A stretch of 55,300 nucleotides of DNA, from contig NZ_JAAOEN010000021.1 in NCBI RefSeq assembly GCF_011320225.1, positions 37,549 to 92,848 on the forward strand, read 5' to 3'. Below are positions 34,903 through 43,995 of the stretch, one piece after another (position 1 is the first letter of the stretch; each line of letters begins with the position of its first letter). A program made the position numbers and the translations under genes. Below the pieces are notes generated by a model that made no database searches, was not told the origin of the DNA, and saw only the letters and a list, made by a program, of their open reading frames with translations. This DNA comes from Phytoactinopolyspora limicola. GTDB lineage: Bacteria > Actinomycetota > Actinomycetes > Jiangellales > Jiangellaceae.

Positions 34903-36662
34903 ACGGCGGCGACGGTCAGCCACGGCTGCGGAGCGAGGATCTTGGCTACCTGCGGTGCGAACGTGGGCGAGCCGACCACCACGTCGGCGGTGGCTCCGTC
35001 GGCGACCACCTCGCCGTCGGCCACAACCACCACCCGGGTCGCCAACTCGGCCACGAGCTCGACGTCATGGGTGGCGAGAATGACGGCGTGGCCGTCGGCA
35101 GCCAACTCCCGGAGGATCTCAGCCAGCCGCTCCTTGGCCGGGTAGTCAAGCCCCCGCGTCGGCTCGTCCAGAAGTAACAGCGGCGGCCGGGCTACCAGGA
35201 CGACGGCGAGCGCCAGTGCGAGTCGCTGTCCCTCCGACAGGTCCCGCGGGTGAGTCTCGTCGTCCACCCCCGGCGCGAGCCGGTGCAGCAGCTCTCGGCA
35301 GGCGCCCGGCGACGCACCCGTGTCGGCGTCGGCATCGGCGCATTCCGCCGCGACGGTGTCCGCGTAGAGCAGATCGGTCGGGTCTTGAGGCACGAGGCCC
35401 ACCGCGCGCACGGTGCTGGCGGGGGCGGCCGCATGCGGATCGACGCCACTGACCCGGACCGTGCCGGACACGGGTTCCACGAGCCCCGCCAGAGCGGTCA
35501 GCAACGACGACTTGCCCGCGCCGTTGCGGCCCATCACCGCGACGATTTCCCCGGCGCCGACATCGAGCGAGACGCCATGGAGGGCCACGGTCGAGCCGTA
35601 CCGCACCGCCAGGCCCGACACATGGCAACGTGGCAGGGCCGGGTCCGGGCGCTCGCCGTGCCTCCCACCGGCTGGAGCGCGCCCAGGCCGGCTCCGCAGC
35701 CGGCGCAGCCACCGGGGGCCGACGCGCCGGGGTGGGGCTGAGCCGGCCGGATGATCGTCACCGTTGCTCGGAACGTGGGGAGGCGGCACCGGAGGCGGCA
35801 CCGACGGGGTCGCCCGGTCGGCGGCCGGTGCGGGGCCCTGCGGTGCTTCCCTCACCAGATGCTCCCTGAGCGGTGTCGCGGCGCGGCGGGCGTCCCGGAT
35901 GGACAACGGCAGGGGAGACCAACCGGCCAACCGGCCTAACTCGACGACCGGTGGGGCCACGAGCGCGGTCCGCATCACCTCGGCCGGCGTCCCGCTGGTG
36001 ACCGTCCCGTCGCCGGGCAAATGAACCACCCGGTCGGAGTACTGCACAACACGCTCCAGCCGGTGTTCGGCCAGCAGCACCGTCGTTCCCAGGTCGTGGA
36101 CCAGGCGGTGCAGGGCGGCGAGGACGTCTTCGGCGGCCTGGGGGTCAAGGGCCGACGTCGGCTCGTCCAATACCAGGATCCGTGGGTGGGCGATCATCGC
36201 CGCGCCGATGGCGACCCGCTGCCGTTGCCCACCCGACAACGTCGACATCGCCCGGCGACGTACGTCGGCCAGGCCGAGCAGGTCCAGCGTCTCCTCCACT
36301 CGGCGGCGCATCACGCCCGGTGGCAACCCCAACCACTCCATGCTGAAGGCGAGTTCGTCCTCGACCCGCTCGGCGACGAATCCGGCGCGTGGGTCCTGTC
36401 CGACGAAACCGACGACGTCGGCGAGGTCGCGGGGTCGATGGCGGCGGGTGTCGCGGCCCTCCACGAGGACCCGGCCACCGAGAGATCCGCCGGTGAAATG
36501 CGGGACGAGGCCGTTCACGCAGCGCAGCAGCGTGGACTTTCCCGTGCCGGTCCGCCCGACGACGAGGCACAACTCGCCTTCGCCGACGGTGAGGTCGACG
36601 TCGCGCAACACGGGTGCCGCCGCGTCGTCGAAGCGGACCGATACCGCATCGAAGATGATCAC
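34848..36662 (-). CDS. ECF transporter energy-coupling ATPase, two fused ATP-binding domains
   Basis: The 604-residue protein is two ABC ATPases in one chain. Domain 1: Walker A GRTGTGKS (36-43), signature LSGGQRQR, Walker B ILVLDEPTSALD. After a Pro/Arg-rich linker, domain 2: Walker A GRNGAGKS, signature LSEGQRLA, Walker B LLLLDEPTRGLD. It energises the EcfT-EcfS pair. The GTG at 36662 overlaps the ecfT stop (GTGA) after GGAGG, so longer frames are rejected. The last dozen codons lie in a palindrome shared with the next gene and are probably an add-on. Confidence 0.9.
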   Translation of the reverse strand: MIIFDAVSVRFDDAAAPVLRDVDLTVGEGELCLVVGRTGTGKSTLLRCVNGLVPHFTGGSLGGRVLVEGRDTRRHRPRDLADVVGFVGQDPRAGFVAERVEDELAFSMEWLGLPPGVMRRRVEETLDLLGLADVRRRAMSTLSGGQRQRVAIGAAMIAHPRILVLDEPTSALDPQAAEDVLAALHRLVHDLGTTVLLAEHRLERVVQYSDRVVHLPGDGTVTSGTPAEVMRTALVAPPVVELGRLAGWSPLPLSIRDARRAATPLREHLVREAPQGPAPAADRATPSVPPPVPPPHVPSNGDDHPAGSAPPRRVGPRWLRRLRSRPGRAPAGGRHGERPDPALPRCHVSGLAVRYGSTVALHGVSLDVGAGEIVAVMGRNGAGKSSLLTALAGLVEPVSGTVRVSGVDPHAAAPASTVRAVGLVPQDPTDLLYADTVAAECADADADTGASPGACRELLHRLAPGVDDETHPRDLSEGQRLALALAVVLVARPPLLLLDEPTRGLDYPAKERLAEILRELAADGHAVILATHDVELVAELATRVVVVADGEVVADGATADVVVGSPTFAPQVAKILAPQPWLTVAAVRPMIMNSFPGYNPERCS

Positions 36663-37783
36663 GACGGCACCTCCTGACGGACCCGGTGTGGAGGCGCCAG
36701 CCAGGCCGGAGCCAACGCGGCGAGTGCTCCGACGGTCGCGAGCAGCGGGAGGTCCGGCATGATCAACGGCACCACCATCAGGTTCATGCCGGCCTGCCCG
36801 AGGGCGCCGGCGACGACGAACGCCGCGGCGACCACCACACCCGACCCCGCCACCAGCCATTCCGGAGTCCGCCACGGATCAGGCCGATACCGGGTCCGCT
36901 GCGCTCCGCGGCCACCGAGCACCAGGCCGGTGACGGCAGAAGCCAGCCCGATGCCGAGTCCGGCTGGGGCCACCGCGGTGGCCGTACTGCCGTCGAGCAA
37001 GCCATACAGCCCGACGCACACACCCACCAGCCCGGCCAGCACCAGTGGCCCGGACGATCGGCGACACCGCGGGTGCACCGCCGCGGCGCGGCCGAAACCC
37101 CGGGAGTCCATGGCCGCGGCGAGATCCAGCGAGCGCTCGAGTGACCCCTGCAACACCGGCATCGCCACCCGGCCGATGGCCCGGATCCCCCGCGCGTGCC
37201 GGCCGCGTAGCCGGTGCGCGCGGCGGACCCGCCCGGCGTCCTCGATCAAGCGCGGAGCGAACGTCATCGCCACCACCAGCGCCACCCCAGCCTCGTAGAG
37301 CGCCCCGGGCACCGAGCGCAGTAGGCGGCGGGCGTCGGCCAGCGCGTTGGCGGCGCCAATACACGCGAGGATCGCCGCCAGGCGGAGACCGTCGTAGAAC
37401 GCGAGGGTCAGCGTTTCGGCGGTGATGGGACCACCCAGCTTCACCCCGGCCGCCCACTCGGGCAGGGTCAGCTCGGGAAGTCGGACCACCACCGTTCCAC
37501 CGCCGTATGCCGAGGTGAAGAGAACCTGGATGGTCATCCGGACGGCGATGATCAGCAGCCCGAGCTTCAAGAACACGGCGAACGAGCGGCTCCACGGTTC
37601 GTCGCCCCGGCGGGCCGCGACGACGTAGGCCGCCACCGCGATCAACAGGGCCAGCAGGAGCGGGTTGGTGGTCCGGCTCGCAGCCGCGGCGAGTCCGAGG
37701 GCCCACAACCACCATGCACCGGCGTGCAGGGCGCGGGGGAGCCGGATGTCCGCCAGCGCCCGATGGAGGCCGTCCCGGCTCAT
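36659..37783 (-). CDS. ECF transporter transmembrane component EcfT (CbiQ family)
   Basis: The 374-residue membrane protein has about seven to eight transmembrane segments; CbiQ-type coupling helices appear as AAAMDSRGFGRA, the A-x-x-x-R-G motif that contacts the ATPase. It couples ATP hydrolysis to movement of the S component. It overlaps both neighbours in the operon (its ATG overlaps the stop of the upstream gene; its stop overlaps the ATPase GTG). Confidence 0.88.
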   Translation of the reverse strand: MSRDGLHRALADIRLPRALHAGAWWLWALGLAAAASRTTNPLLLALLIAVAAYVVAARRGDEPWSRSFAVFLKLGLLIIAVRMTIQVLFTSAYGGGTVVVRLPELTLPEWAAGVKLGGPITAETLTLAFYDGLRLAAILACIGAANALADARRLLRSVPGALYEAGVALVVAMTFAPRLIEDAGRVRRAHRLRGRHARGIRAIGRVAMPVLQGSLERSLDLAAAMDSRGFGRAAAVHPRCRRSSGPLVLAGLVGVCVGLYGLLDGSTATAVAPAGLGIGLASAVTGLVLGGRGAQRTRYRPDPWRTPEWLVAGSGVVVAAAFVVAGALGQAGMNLMVVPLIMPDLPLLATVGALAALAPAWLAPPHRVRQEVPS

Positions 37784-38466
37784 CGTCTCCGCGAACGCCG
37801 CGCTTGGAGGATAGCTCCGGTGGCGATCAGCACGATGATGGCGAGGCCGATGGTCAACGCCACCGCGCGGTTGTCATCGCTGGTGGTTTCGCTGTCCGGA
37901 TCGTCAACGTCGGCGTCGGCCGCGTCTGCGGGCAGGACCAGTGTCACGTCCTCCCCGTCGTCCGTTGGTGCCGCACCGTCGACCTGCGAGCTGCATTCGG
38001 TTGCCGGGTAGCCGTCGAGGCCGCAGGCCATGCCTTGATCGAACCGGACCTCGGCGACGGCGGTGAGGACGTCCGCGCCGCTGGCGTCCTGCGGCACCAC
38101 CGCGCACGCACCACGTGCGTCGGGTGGCGTCTCGCCGTCGGGGGCGTCGTCCGTGGTGCCGTAGTCGATGACGACGGCGACCCGCTTCTCGTCGTCGTCG
38201 GCGGTCGCCGCTGCGCAGATCTCGTCGAATACGTCGCCGGTGCGAGGGAGCCGGGTACTGGAGGTGTCACCGACGGCCAACCGCCAGCCTTCGAGCGCCC
38301 CGTCCGCGGGGACAGTGTCCGCCGGCCCAGTGGGCGCGAACGTCCATTCGCCGTCGGACCATTGGAAGTAGCCCCAGTACCGGAACGCGTCGGCGTGGGC
38401 GTTTGAAACCAGAGTGATCGAGAGCAGAGCGGCAATAGCCAGGGTGGCCAGCACTCGCAGGCGCAT
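37780..38466 (-). CDS. Secreted SCO2322-family protein of the ECF operon
   Basis: The 228-residue protein has a signal peptide (about 1-26, cleavage near AHA-DAF), an N-terminal domain with WGYFQWSDGEWTFAPTGP and two Cys pairs, an Asp-rich linker and a C-terminal membrane helix with a basic end (LTIGLAIIVLIATGAIL, RRSRRR). This is the SCO2322 family known beside ECF transporters in Streptomyces. It is the first gene after a cobalamin riboswitch, so a role as an extracellular aid to vitamin capture is inferred. ATG 38466 follows AAAGG. Confidence 0.82.
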   Translation of the reverse strand: MRLRVLATLAIAALLSITLVSNAHADAFRYWGYFQWSDGEWTFAPTGPADTVPADGALEGWRLAVGDTSSTRLPRTGDVFDEICAAATADDDEKRVAVVIDYGTTDDAPDGETPPDARGACAVVPQDASGADVLTAVAEVRFDQGMACGLDGYPATECSSQVDGAAPTDDGEDVTLVLPADAADADVDDPDSETTSDDNRAVALTIGLAIIVLIATGAILQARRSRRR

Positions 38467-38594
38467 CGGTCAAACCTTTCGTTGAGCGGTCCGGTGACGA
38501 GGTGGACCGCATCACCGCCGGCGCGGATACGCCGGACCGTGCGAGTGTCCAATGCCTCGTCCCGCAGGCCTCGACGGAACGTGGGCCGCTCGCA

Positions 38595-38715
38595 TCCGAT
38601 CCGGCATTCCGGCTCACCACGGAGATGGGACGCGGCGCATAGCACCGCGCGTGGCCTACGGCTGCGGGTCAGCGTCGGTGTCCGACCGACTTCCCCGGAC
38701 CGGGTGCGTGAGGTG
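38595..38715 (-). promoter_or_regulatory. Cobalamin riboswitch upstream of the ECF operon
   Basis: On the minus strand the leader reads GGGGAAGTCGGT, then CACCGACGCTGACCCGC, AGCCGT and, later, GTGAGCCGGAATGCCGGAT. These are the conserved pieces of the adenosylcobalamin aptamer: the GGAA-CGGT core, the G-CCCGC-AC-GT block and the B12-box-like GAGCC-GGAA-GCC. It lies 130-250 bases upstream of the SCO2322-like gene in the right direction. B12 would repress the operon. Exact ends are estimated. Confidence 0.75.
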
Positions 38716-38777
38716 GTTCAAGCCAACCACACCCCTGTGAGCTGGTCAAACTCGCTCAAGATCGGAGTCGGCATCTT

Positions 38778-38919
38778 ACCCCTCGCCCGTGATCGTTGTC
38801 GGCTTTCAGCCTTCATCCCCGGTGATCGTTGTCTGATCCGCGTCGCTATCGCGACCGGATCACGACAACGATCACCGGCCCGGAAGGCTGAAAGCCGACA
38901 ACGATCACGGGCGAGGGGT
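38778..38919. repeat. Nested palindrome (hairpin within hairpin)
   Basis: Outer arms of 37 bases (38778-38814 and 38883-38919) are perfect. Inside is a second palindrome (about 38818-38839 against 38858-38880) whose arms repeat part of the outer arm (GTGATCGTTGTC), with one inserted base. The outer arm begins CCCCTCGCCCGTGATCGTT, like the C-rich plus GTGATC start of the 17-104 palindrome. It sits between divergent genes; the rest of 38467-38987 holds the riboswitch and no gene. Confidence 0.92.
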
Positions 38920-38987
38920 GCTGCGGCAGCGGGTGTCGGCGGCATGTGGCAGGCTCGACGTGACGACGATGGAGGAGGCAACGAGCG

Positions 38988-39209
38988 ATGGCGTGGTCCT
39001 GGCGATTCGTGAACGCCGACGGTGAGACGATGATGAACGACGAGGGCACGCCAGCCGGGCAAGGTGTGGAGTTTCCCACCCAAGCCGACGCCGAGAGCTG
39101 GATTGGTGAGCACTGGCGCAATCTCGCCGACTCCGGTGTTGATGGTGTCACCCTGTTGGAGGATGGGCGGGAAGTGTACGGGCCCATGAGCCTGCAGCCA
39201 CCGGAGTGA
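38988..39209 (+). CDS. Small conserved actinobacterial protein
   Basis: The 73-residue protein has SWRFVNADGETM, then a conserved FPTQADAESWIGEHWRNLADSGVDGVTLLEDG and ends YGPMSLQPPE. Such proteins recur in actinobacteria next to stress genes; I know no function. It is acidic, with no membrane segment. The ATG at 38988 lies after GGAGGAGG, a little distant. A purine-rich gap (39210-39442) without features follows. Confidence 0.7.
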   Translation: MAWSWRFVNADGETMMNDEGTPAGQGVEFPTQADAESWIGEHWRNLADSGVDGVTLLEDGREVYGPMSLQPPE

Positions 39210-39442
39210 CCCGTCCACCTGGTGCGGCCAGCCCGCGGACGTCCGCGTCAAGGGAGCGTATACCGCCCGCGTGAGACCATTTGTCCGCTTGTATCGACAA
39301 CAGCGCGGACCTTCGGCGTCCGCGCATTCGGGCCCGCGGTGCGGTCCCGCGGCGGGTATGTGTGGTGCGTTTGGCCGGGTGTGCCCGCCCGGGGTGGCCG
39401 TCCGTTTCGCCGGACCGGGTCTGCCGCTAGTGGAGGAATGTT

Positions 39443-41452
39443 GTGCGAAGTTTGGTCCGATCGTTCGTCGCCTCGGTTCTCGCCGCGCCGATCAGCTTGG
39501 TCGTCGTCGGGGTGTTCGTGGTCCCCGCGGCCGCGCAGACACCGGTGGGCGAGGCCTGTGATGCCATCCTCGTGGACCATGCCGGCCAGTTGAGCGCCGG
39601 TGAAGCCGCCGAGGTCGAGCGGGCCGCGCGGAGTTTCCGCAGCGACCTCTCCTACGAGGTCCGCATCCGTGTCCTCACCCAGGAGCAGGCACCGTTCCTC
39701 GAAACCTGGGTCGACGCCGAGGAGCAAGCCTGCCGGTCCTGGCAGGGACCAGACGGGGGCTTCCGCGGCAACCTCGTCGTGCTGAGCCTGACCACCGACA
39801 CCGCCGACGAGACCGGCGAGACGCTGATCGCCTACGGCGACCGGATGCCCGACGCCATGGACGACATTTGGCCTCGTATTCAGGCCGACACCATCAACCC
39901 CGCGCTCAACGACGGGGCATGGGCTCGAGGAATCGTCGAGGGGTTATCGGATATCCGCGACGTCATCGACCCCCAGGAGGACGTCTCGGTCGCGGGTGTG
40001 GTCATCGCGGCTACTGGTGCCGCCGGCATCGGAGGTGGCGTGGTCTACGTGCGGCGACGCCGGCGCAAGCAGCTAGCGGACCGGCTGCATCGCAGCGCGG
40101 CCGAACTCGACACCTTGACTCTGCGTCTCGACCCGCTGACGGAAACGCTGCGCCGGGACATCGAACTCGTCCGTACCGCGATAGCCGACGACGAGGTGGC
40201 CGCGGCGGTCGGAGAGTCCGGCCAGATGCTCGATACGGCGGATCAGTTGGTCTATCAACGCTCCGAACTCAGCGCCGATCGCGACCTGCTGACCAAACGG
40301 CGCAGCCTGGCCCAGGTCACCCATGGTGTGCAGGAGTGGGAGGCGCTGGAGGCATCGGTGCGCGACCTGATCCCGCGGCTCGAAGGTGAGCAGACCCGTC
40401 TCGCGGCGATCCTCGCCGTCGGTCAGGAGGCCCCAGGCCGCCTCAACCACATCGCCGAGCTGAAGTCCCAGGTCGAGCGGGCACGTGAACAAGCCCAAGC
40501 AGACGGATACGTGACCACTACCGACGCGGCCGTGCTGGACATCGTCGACGAGAAGGTTGCCGTCGTCGGTCGGCTGCTGGCGGAACGGCGGTTGCTCGCG
40601 GTCGACGCGGAAACCACCAAGACGATCGCCGGTTTGGAGACCGCGCGTGAGTCGCTCACCCGGCTGGCGGAGCGCGAGGCGAGCTTGCGGCGGCAGCTCG
40701 ACGAACTCGATCAGGCGCAGGCCGACGTCGCCGGACTCGACGCCACCGCGGCCAACGCGGAGGAGACCTTGCGCGCGGAATTCGCCCAAAGTGTGGTCGA
40801 ACCCGTGGCCGGCCGGGTCGAAGCCGGCCAGGACGGCATCGAGCGGGCCGCGGCATCGATCGCGGCCGCCCGCGACGCCCTGGGAATCCGCGACCTCGGC
40901 GCGGCGGAGCGCTGCCGCGGCGACGCCACGACAGCACAAGGCTCCGCCCGCTCGGCCTTGACGTCGGTCGTCGACCAGCTGGAGCTGGCCCGGGAGCTAC
41001 GGCAGAGTGTGCCGGAACGGCACCGCGCGGCGGCGAACGCGGTCGCCATCCTTCGTGACGTCGTCACCAAACTCGGTAGGGCCGCCACCACCCAGCTTCA
41101 GCAGCAGGCCAGTGAGCTCGCGGTGCGTGTGGAGGCCGTGAACCTCCAGGTCGAACGGCCGGACTGGATCGCGCTGGACCAAGAGCTGCAGGCGATTGCC
41201 GCCGACGCGGAGAAGGCTACCGCTGAAGCAGAGAAGATCCGTCATCAGGAGGAGCAGCGGCGCCACCGCGAGGCGGACCGTCGGCATCGTCAGTACAGCC
41301 GAAGCTTCGGCAGCTCGACCGGAAGCCGGCGGCGTTCATCGTCGCGGGGCGGATCGTCGCGGGGCGGTTCGTCGCGGGGCGGTTCGTCGCGGGGCGGTTC
41401 GTCGCGGAGGTCGAGTGGCGGCAGCCGCCGGGGTGGGTCGTCGCGGCGATGA
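39443..41452 (+). CDS. TPM-domain membrane protein with coiled coil and Arg/Gly/Ser repeat tail
   Basis: The 669-residue protein has a signal peptide (1-31), an extracytoplasmic TPM domain (about 38-165; VDHAGQLSAGEAAEVERAARSF), a membrane helix (about 183-203) followed by RRRRRK, a long coiled coil (about 210-600; PspA-like heptads) and a basic tail of repeated SSRGG units (about 630-669). Actinobacterial members pair with phage-shock genes and are thought to act in membrane or envelope stress. The GTG at 39443 follows GGAGG. It is not overlapping the neighbours. Confidence 0.8.
   Translation: MRSLVRSFVASVLAAPISLVVVGVFVVPAAAQTPVGEACDAILVDHAGQLSAGEAAEVERAARSFRSDLSYEVRIRVLTQEQAPFLETWVDAEEQACRSWQGPDGGFRGNLVVLSLTTDTADETGETLIAYGDRMPDAMDDIWPRIQADTINPALNDGAWARGIVEGLSDIRDVIDPQEDVSVAGVVIAATGAAGIGGGVVYVRRRRRKQLADRLHRSAAELDTLTLRLDPLTETLRRDIELVRTAIADDEVAAAVGESGQMLDTADQLVYQRSELSADRDLLTKRRSLAQVTHGVQEWEALEASVRDLIPRLEGEQTRLAAILAVGQEAPGRLNHIAELKSQVERAREQAQADGYVTTTDAAVLDIVDEKVAVVGRLLAERRLLAVDAETTKTIAGLETARESLTRLAEREASLRRQLDELDQAQADVAGLDATAANAEETLRAEFAQSVVEPVAGRVEAGQDGIERAAASIAAARDALGIRDLGAAERCRGDATTAQGSARSALTSVVDQLELARELRQSVPERHRAAANAVAILRDVVTKLGRAATTQLQQQASELAVRVEAVNLQVERPDWIALDQELQAIAADAEKATAEAEKIRHQEEQRRHREADRRHRQYSRSFGSSTGSRRRSSSRGGSSRGGSSRGGSSRGGSSRRSSGGSRRGGSSRR
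41339..41412 (+). repeat. Tandem 15-base repeats encoding SSRGG
   Basis: TCGTCGCGGGGCGGT recurs about five times head to tail in the 3' end of the TPM gene, giving SSRGG units. The third positions are identical between copies, as expected for recent slippage. Confidence 0.85.
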
Positions 41453-41473
41453 CGGGGGTCCGCGGCGCCGAAG

Positions 41474-41506
41474 CCGGCTCTGTGGAGAAGGGAGCTGAAG
41501 AGCCGG
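41474..41506. terminator. Bidirectional terminator-like hairpin
   Basis: CCGGCTCT (41474-41481) and AGAGCCGG (41499-41506) form an 8-base stem in the 61-base gap between the convergent TPM and GNAT genes. Stem is short, so this is a weak call. Confidence 0.4.
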
Positions 41507-41513
41507 GCGTGGG

Positions 41514-42014
41514 TCATTCGGGTGGTGCGAGGTCCTTGGTGTAGTACCGGTTGATGTCGCGGACCGGCTCACTGGAGTAGGCGTCGGTGGGCACATAACC
41601 GCTGGAGGTGTACAGGGCGATAGCCTCCGGCTGTTTGACCCCGGCGGTCAGCACGATGCGTTTGTAGCCGGCTGCCGCCGCTTGACTCTCGAGTTCGGAC
41701 AGTAGCCGCCGGGCATGGCCGTCGCCACGATGGTCGTGTGAGACGTACATACGCTTGATCTCGGCGACCAATTCGTCGTGACGCCGGAACCCGCCAGTAG
41801 CGACCGGCTCGTTGCCGACGAATCCGACCAGGAACTGGCCTTGTGGTGGGGCGAACTCGTCGGGCGCCACCGGGGTGTCGCCGCCGTCCCCATACCGCTC
41901 GATGTACTCCTGCTGAAGCTCGTCCTCGAGGGCGCGCACAACAGGGTCGGAGTAGCGCAGCGACCGGATGGTGATTTCTACTGCGCCGGTCTTGCCGCGG
42001 GAAGTGTCCCTCAC
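41514..42014 (-). CDS. GNAT-family N-acetyltransferase
   Basis: The 166-residue protein has a GNAT fold: the acetyl-CoA loop VSHDHRGDGHARRLLSELE (motif A, R/Q-x-x-G-x-G/A) and a C-terminal IALYTSSGYVPTD. The target is unknown. The start is GTG 42014, whose GTGA overlaps the stop of the DUF3043 gene, with GGAG upstream; the long frame to 42200 runs through that gene and is rejected. Confidence 0.85.
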   Translation of the reverse strand: MRDTSRGKTGAVEITIRSLRYSDPVVRALEDELQQEYIERYGDGGDTPVAPDEFAPPQGQFLVGFVGNEPVATGGFRRHDELVAEIKRMYVSHDHRGDGHARRLLSELESQAAAAGYKRIVLTAGVKQPEAIALYTSSGYVPTDAYSSEPVRDINRYYTKDLAPPE

Positions 42015-42631
42015 ACCAGATCTCCAGGTTTGACAGTCGGTTTGGGAAGCCTGAGCCGGCGGATCTGCATGGCTCTCATCAGTGCGTAGAAGGTGTGGCC
42101 ACGCCGTTGATCGTCCGGGAATCTCTTGCGGAACTCTCGTTTGACCCGGATTCCCAACACCGTCATATCGACGAACAGCATCAGCATGACGACCAGCCAT
42201 ACGGTCATGCTCAGCAGCTGGATCTGCGGGATGGGAACGAAGTTCAAGAACAGGACGGCGAGAATGATCGGGAGGAAGAACTCGCCGACACCTCTTCGGG
42301 CGTCGATGAAATCGCGGAGGAACTTCCGCTCCGGACCTTGGTCACGCTGGAGGAAATAGCGCTCGTCGCCCGACGCCATGGCCTGTCGTGATCGGGCGCG
42401 CTGGGCTTTGATCCGCTCACGTTCCTTGCGCATGGCTTCGCGGCGGTTCAGTGGCGGGCGTACCCGTTCTTTTCGGGCCTTCTCGGCTTCGGTTCGCTTC
42501 GGAGTCGGGCGGCCTTTGGCCGTCGGCTGATTCTTCTCGGCACCGCTAGCCGAGCCGGCGCCGTCCTGGGCGGCGGCGGTGGCGTCGGTGCCGGAATCGG
42601 GCGTCTTGGAGTCGGATCGGCGACGGAACAC
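42011..42631 (-). CDS. DUF3043 membrane protein
   Basis: The 206-residue protein has a basic/acidic hydrophilic N-terminal half (KGRPTPKRTEAEKARKERVRPPLNRREA) and two membrane segments in the C-terminal half (IILAVLFLNFVPI and WLVVMLMLFVDMTVLG) with a basic end. This is the actinobacterial DUF3043 family. I start at GTG 42631 (VFRRRSDS), since members begin with FRRR. It overlaps the GNAT start. Function unknown. Confidence 0.8.
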   Translation of the reverse strand: MFRRRSDSKTPDSGTDATAAAQDGAGSASGAEKNQPTAKGRPTPKRTEAEKARKERVRPPLNRREAMRKERERIKAQRARSRQAMASGDERYFLQRDQGPERKFLRDFIDARRGVGEFFLPIILAVLFLNFVPIPQIQLLSMTVWLVVMLMLFVDMTVLGIRVKREFRKRFPDDQRRGHTFYALMRAMQIRRLRLPKPTVKPGDLV

Positions 42632-42757
42632 ACCTATAGGGTAGGTCAGGAGTGCAACCTCCCCTGCCATCGCGGGACTTGACGCCGTAGGGTAGGAGGC
42701 GAAACGCTCCGCACTACCATCAATGATTCACGCTCGAGAGAAGGGCTACCTGGCCAC

Positions 42758-43543
42758 ATGGGGATCCTCCAGCGAATGTCCATGATCTTCCGGGCCAAGG
42801 CCGAGAAAGCATTAGATCGCGCCGAGGACCCCCGGGAGACCCTCGATTACTCCTACAAGAAGCAGCTCGAGATGCTGCAGAAGGTGCGCCGTGGCGTGGC
42901 TGATGTCGCCACCAGCCGCAAGCGCATCGAGGTGCAGATGACGCAGTTGCAGCAGCAGGGCGACAAACTCCAGCAACAAGCCAAGAAGGCGCTATCGCTC
43001 GGCCGGGAAGACCTCGCCCGGGAAGCACTGGGCCGTCGCTCGGGCGTGGAGGGTCAGCTGTCCGACCTCCGGACGCAGCACGAGACGCTGCAGGCGGAGG
43101 AAGAGAAGCTGACGTTGGCCGCACAGCGGCTGCAGGCCAAGGTCGAGTCCTTCCGCACCCGGAAGGAAACCATCAAGGCCACCTACACCGCTGCCGAGGC
43201 GCAGACCAGGATCGGTGAGGCGTTCAGCGGCATCTCCGAGGAGATGAGCGACGTCGGTCTCGCCGTCCAGCGCGCCGAAGATCGTACGGCTGAGCTGCAG
43301 GCGCGTTCGGGTGCCATCGACGAGTTGCTCGCCTCTGGCGCGCTCGACGACGTCACAGGCGCGCCGGGCGACGACATCTCCGCCGAACTCGACCGGCTCT
43401 CCTCGACCAGCGACGTCGAGCTTGAGCTCGCCCGGATGAAGAACGAGATCACCGGCGGGCCGAGCGAGGCGCCCAAGGCGCTCGAAGGCGAGGCTTCGGC
43501 GGCTGAGGCGGTCCAGGCAGACCGTGAGGAGGAGCAGCGGTGA
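42758..43543 (+). CDS. pspA: Phage-shock protein A / IM30-family membrane-stress protein
   Basis: The 261-residue protein is a coiled coil over most of its length and has the PspA N terminus (MGILQRMSMIFRAKAEKALDRAEDPRETLDYSYKKQLEML). PspA oligomers bind and stabilise damaged inner membrane. The C terminus (about 190-261) is acidic and less conserved. It heads the conserved actinobacterial order pspA-pspAA-htpX-pspAB and its stop overlaps the pspAA start (GTGA). Confidence 0.93.
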   Translation: MGILQRMSMIFRAKAEKALDRAEDPRETLDYSYKKQLEMLQKVRRGVADVATSRKRIEVQMTQLQQQGDKLQQQAKKALSLGREDLAREALGRRSGVEGQLSDLRTQHETLQAEEEKLTLAAQRLQAKVESFRTRKETIKATYTAAEAQTRIGEAFSGISEEMSDVGLAVQRAEDRTAELQARSGAIDELLASGALDDVTGAPGDDISAELDRLSSTSDVELELARMKNEITGGPSEAPKALEGEASAAEAVQADREEEQR

Positions 43544-43833
43544 TTGTCCGGATCATGGGGGAAGGCCAGCTCCGCATCGCGGATGAGCACTTCCCGGAAC
43601 TGAACCGACTGGACGATGAGCTCGGTGAAGCCGTGGAATCCGGCGACGACGAGCGCTTCCGCGCCGCCTTAGTGCGCCTGCTGGACCAGGTCCGCCAGGT
43701 GGGCACACCGGTGGGCGACGACGAGCTCGTCGACAGCGATCTCGTCCTGCCCTACGCCGAAGCACACATCGACCAGGTCCGCGAGCTGCTCACCGAGGAA
43801 GGCCTGATCCCACTCGAGCCGCCCACCCGCTGA
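43540..43833 (+). CDS. pspAA: PspA-associated protein PspAA
   Basis: The 97-residue protein starts MIVRIMGEGQLRIADEHFPELNRLDDELGEAVESGDDERF, the typical PspAA opening, and ends YAEAHIDQVRELLTEEGLIPLEPP. It overlaps pspA by four bases and its GTG start is preceded by GGAGGAG inside pspA. It is thought to modulate PspA. No membrane segment. Confidence 0.88.
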   Translation: MIVRIMGEGQLRIADEHFPELNRLDDELGEAVESGDDERFRAALVRLLDQVRQVGTPVGDDELVDSDLVLPYAEAHIDQVRELLTEEGLIPLEPPTR

Positions 43834-43995
43834 CAGGCACGGGCTGGGTCCACGACGGCGGTATCTCGTCCGGTTCTTCCGGGCGGGTGCCGCGTCGTCT
43901 GGGAACGCTGCAGCACGCTGCGGCGTTGTACTGAACGGGTGCTGGCTGGCGATCCGGCCGGCGCCGACATCGGTTGGAGCAGGAGGACACCTACG

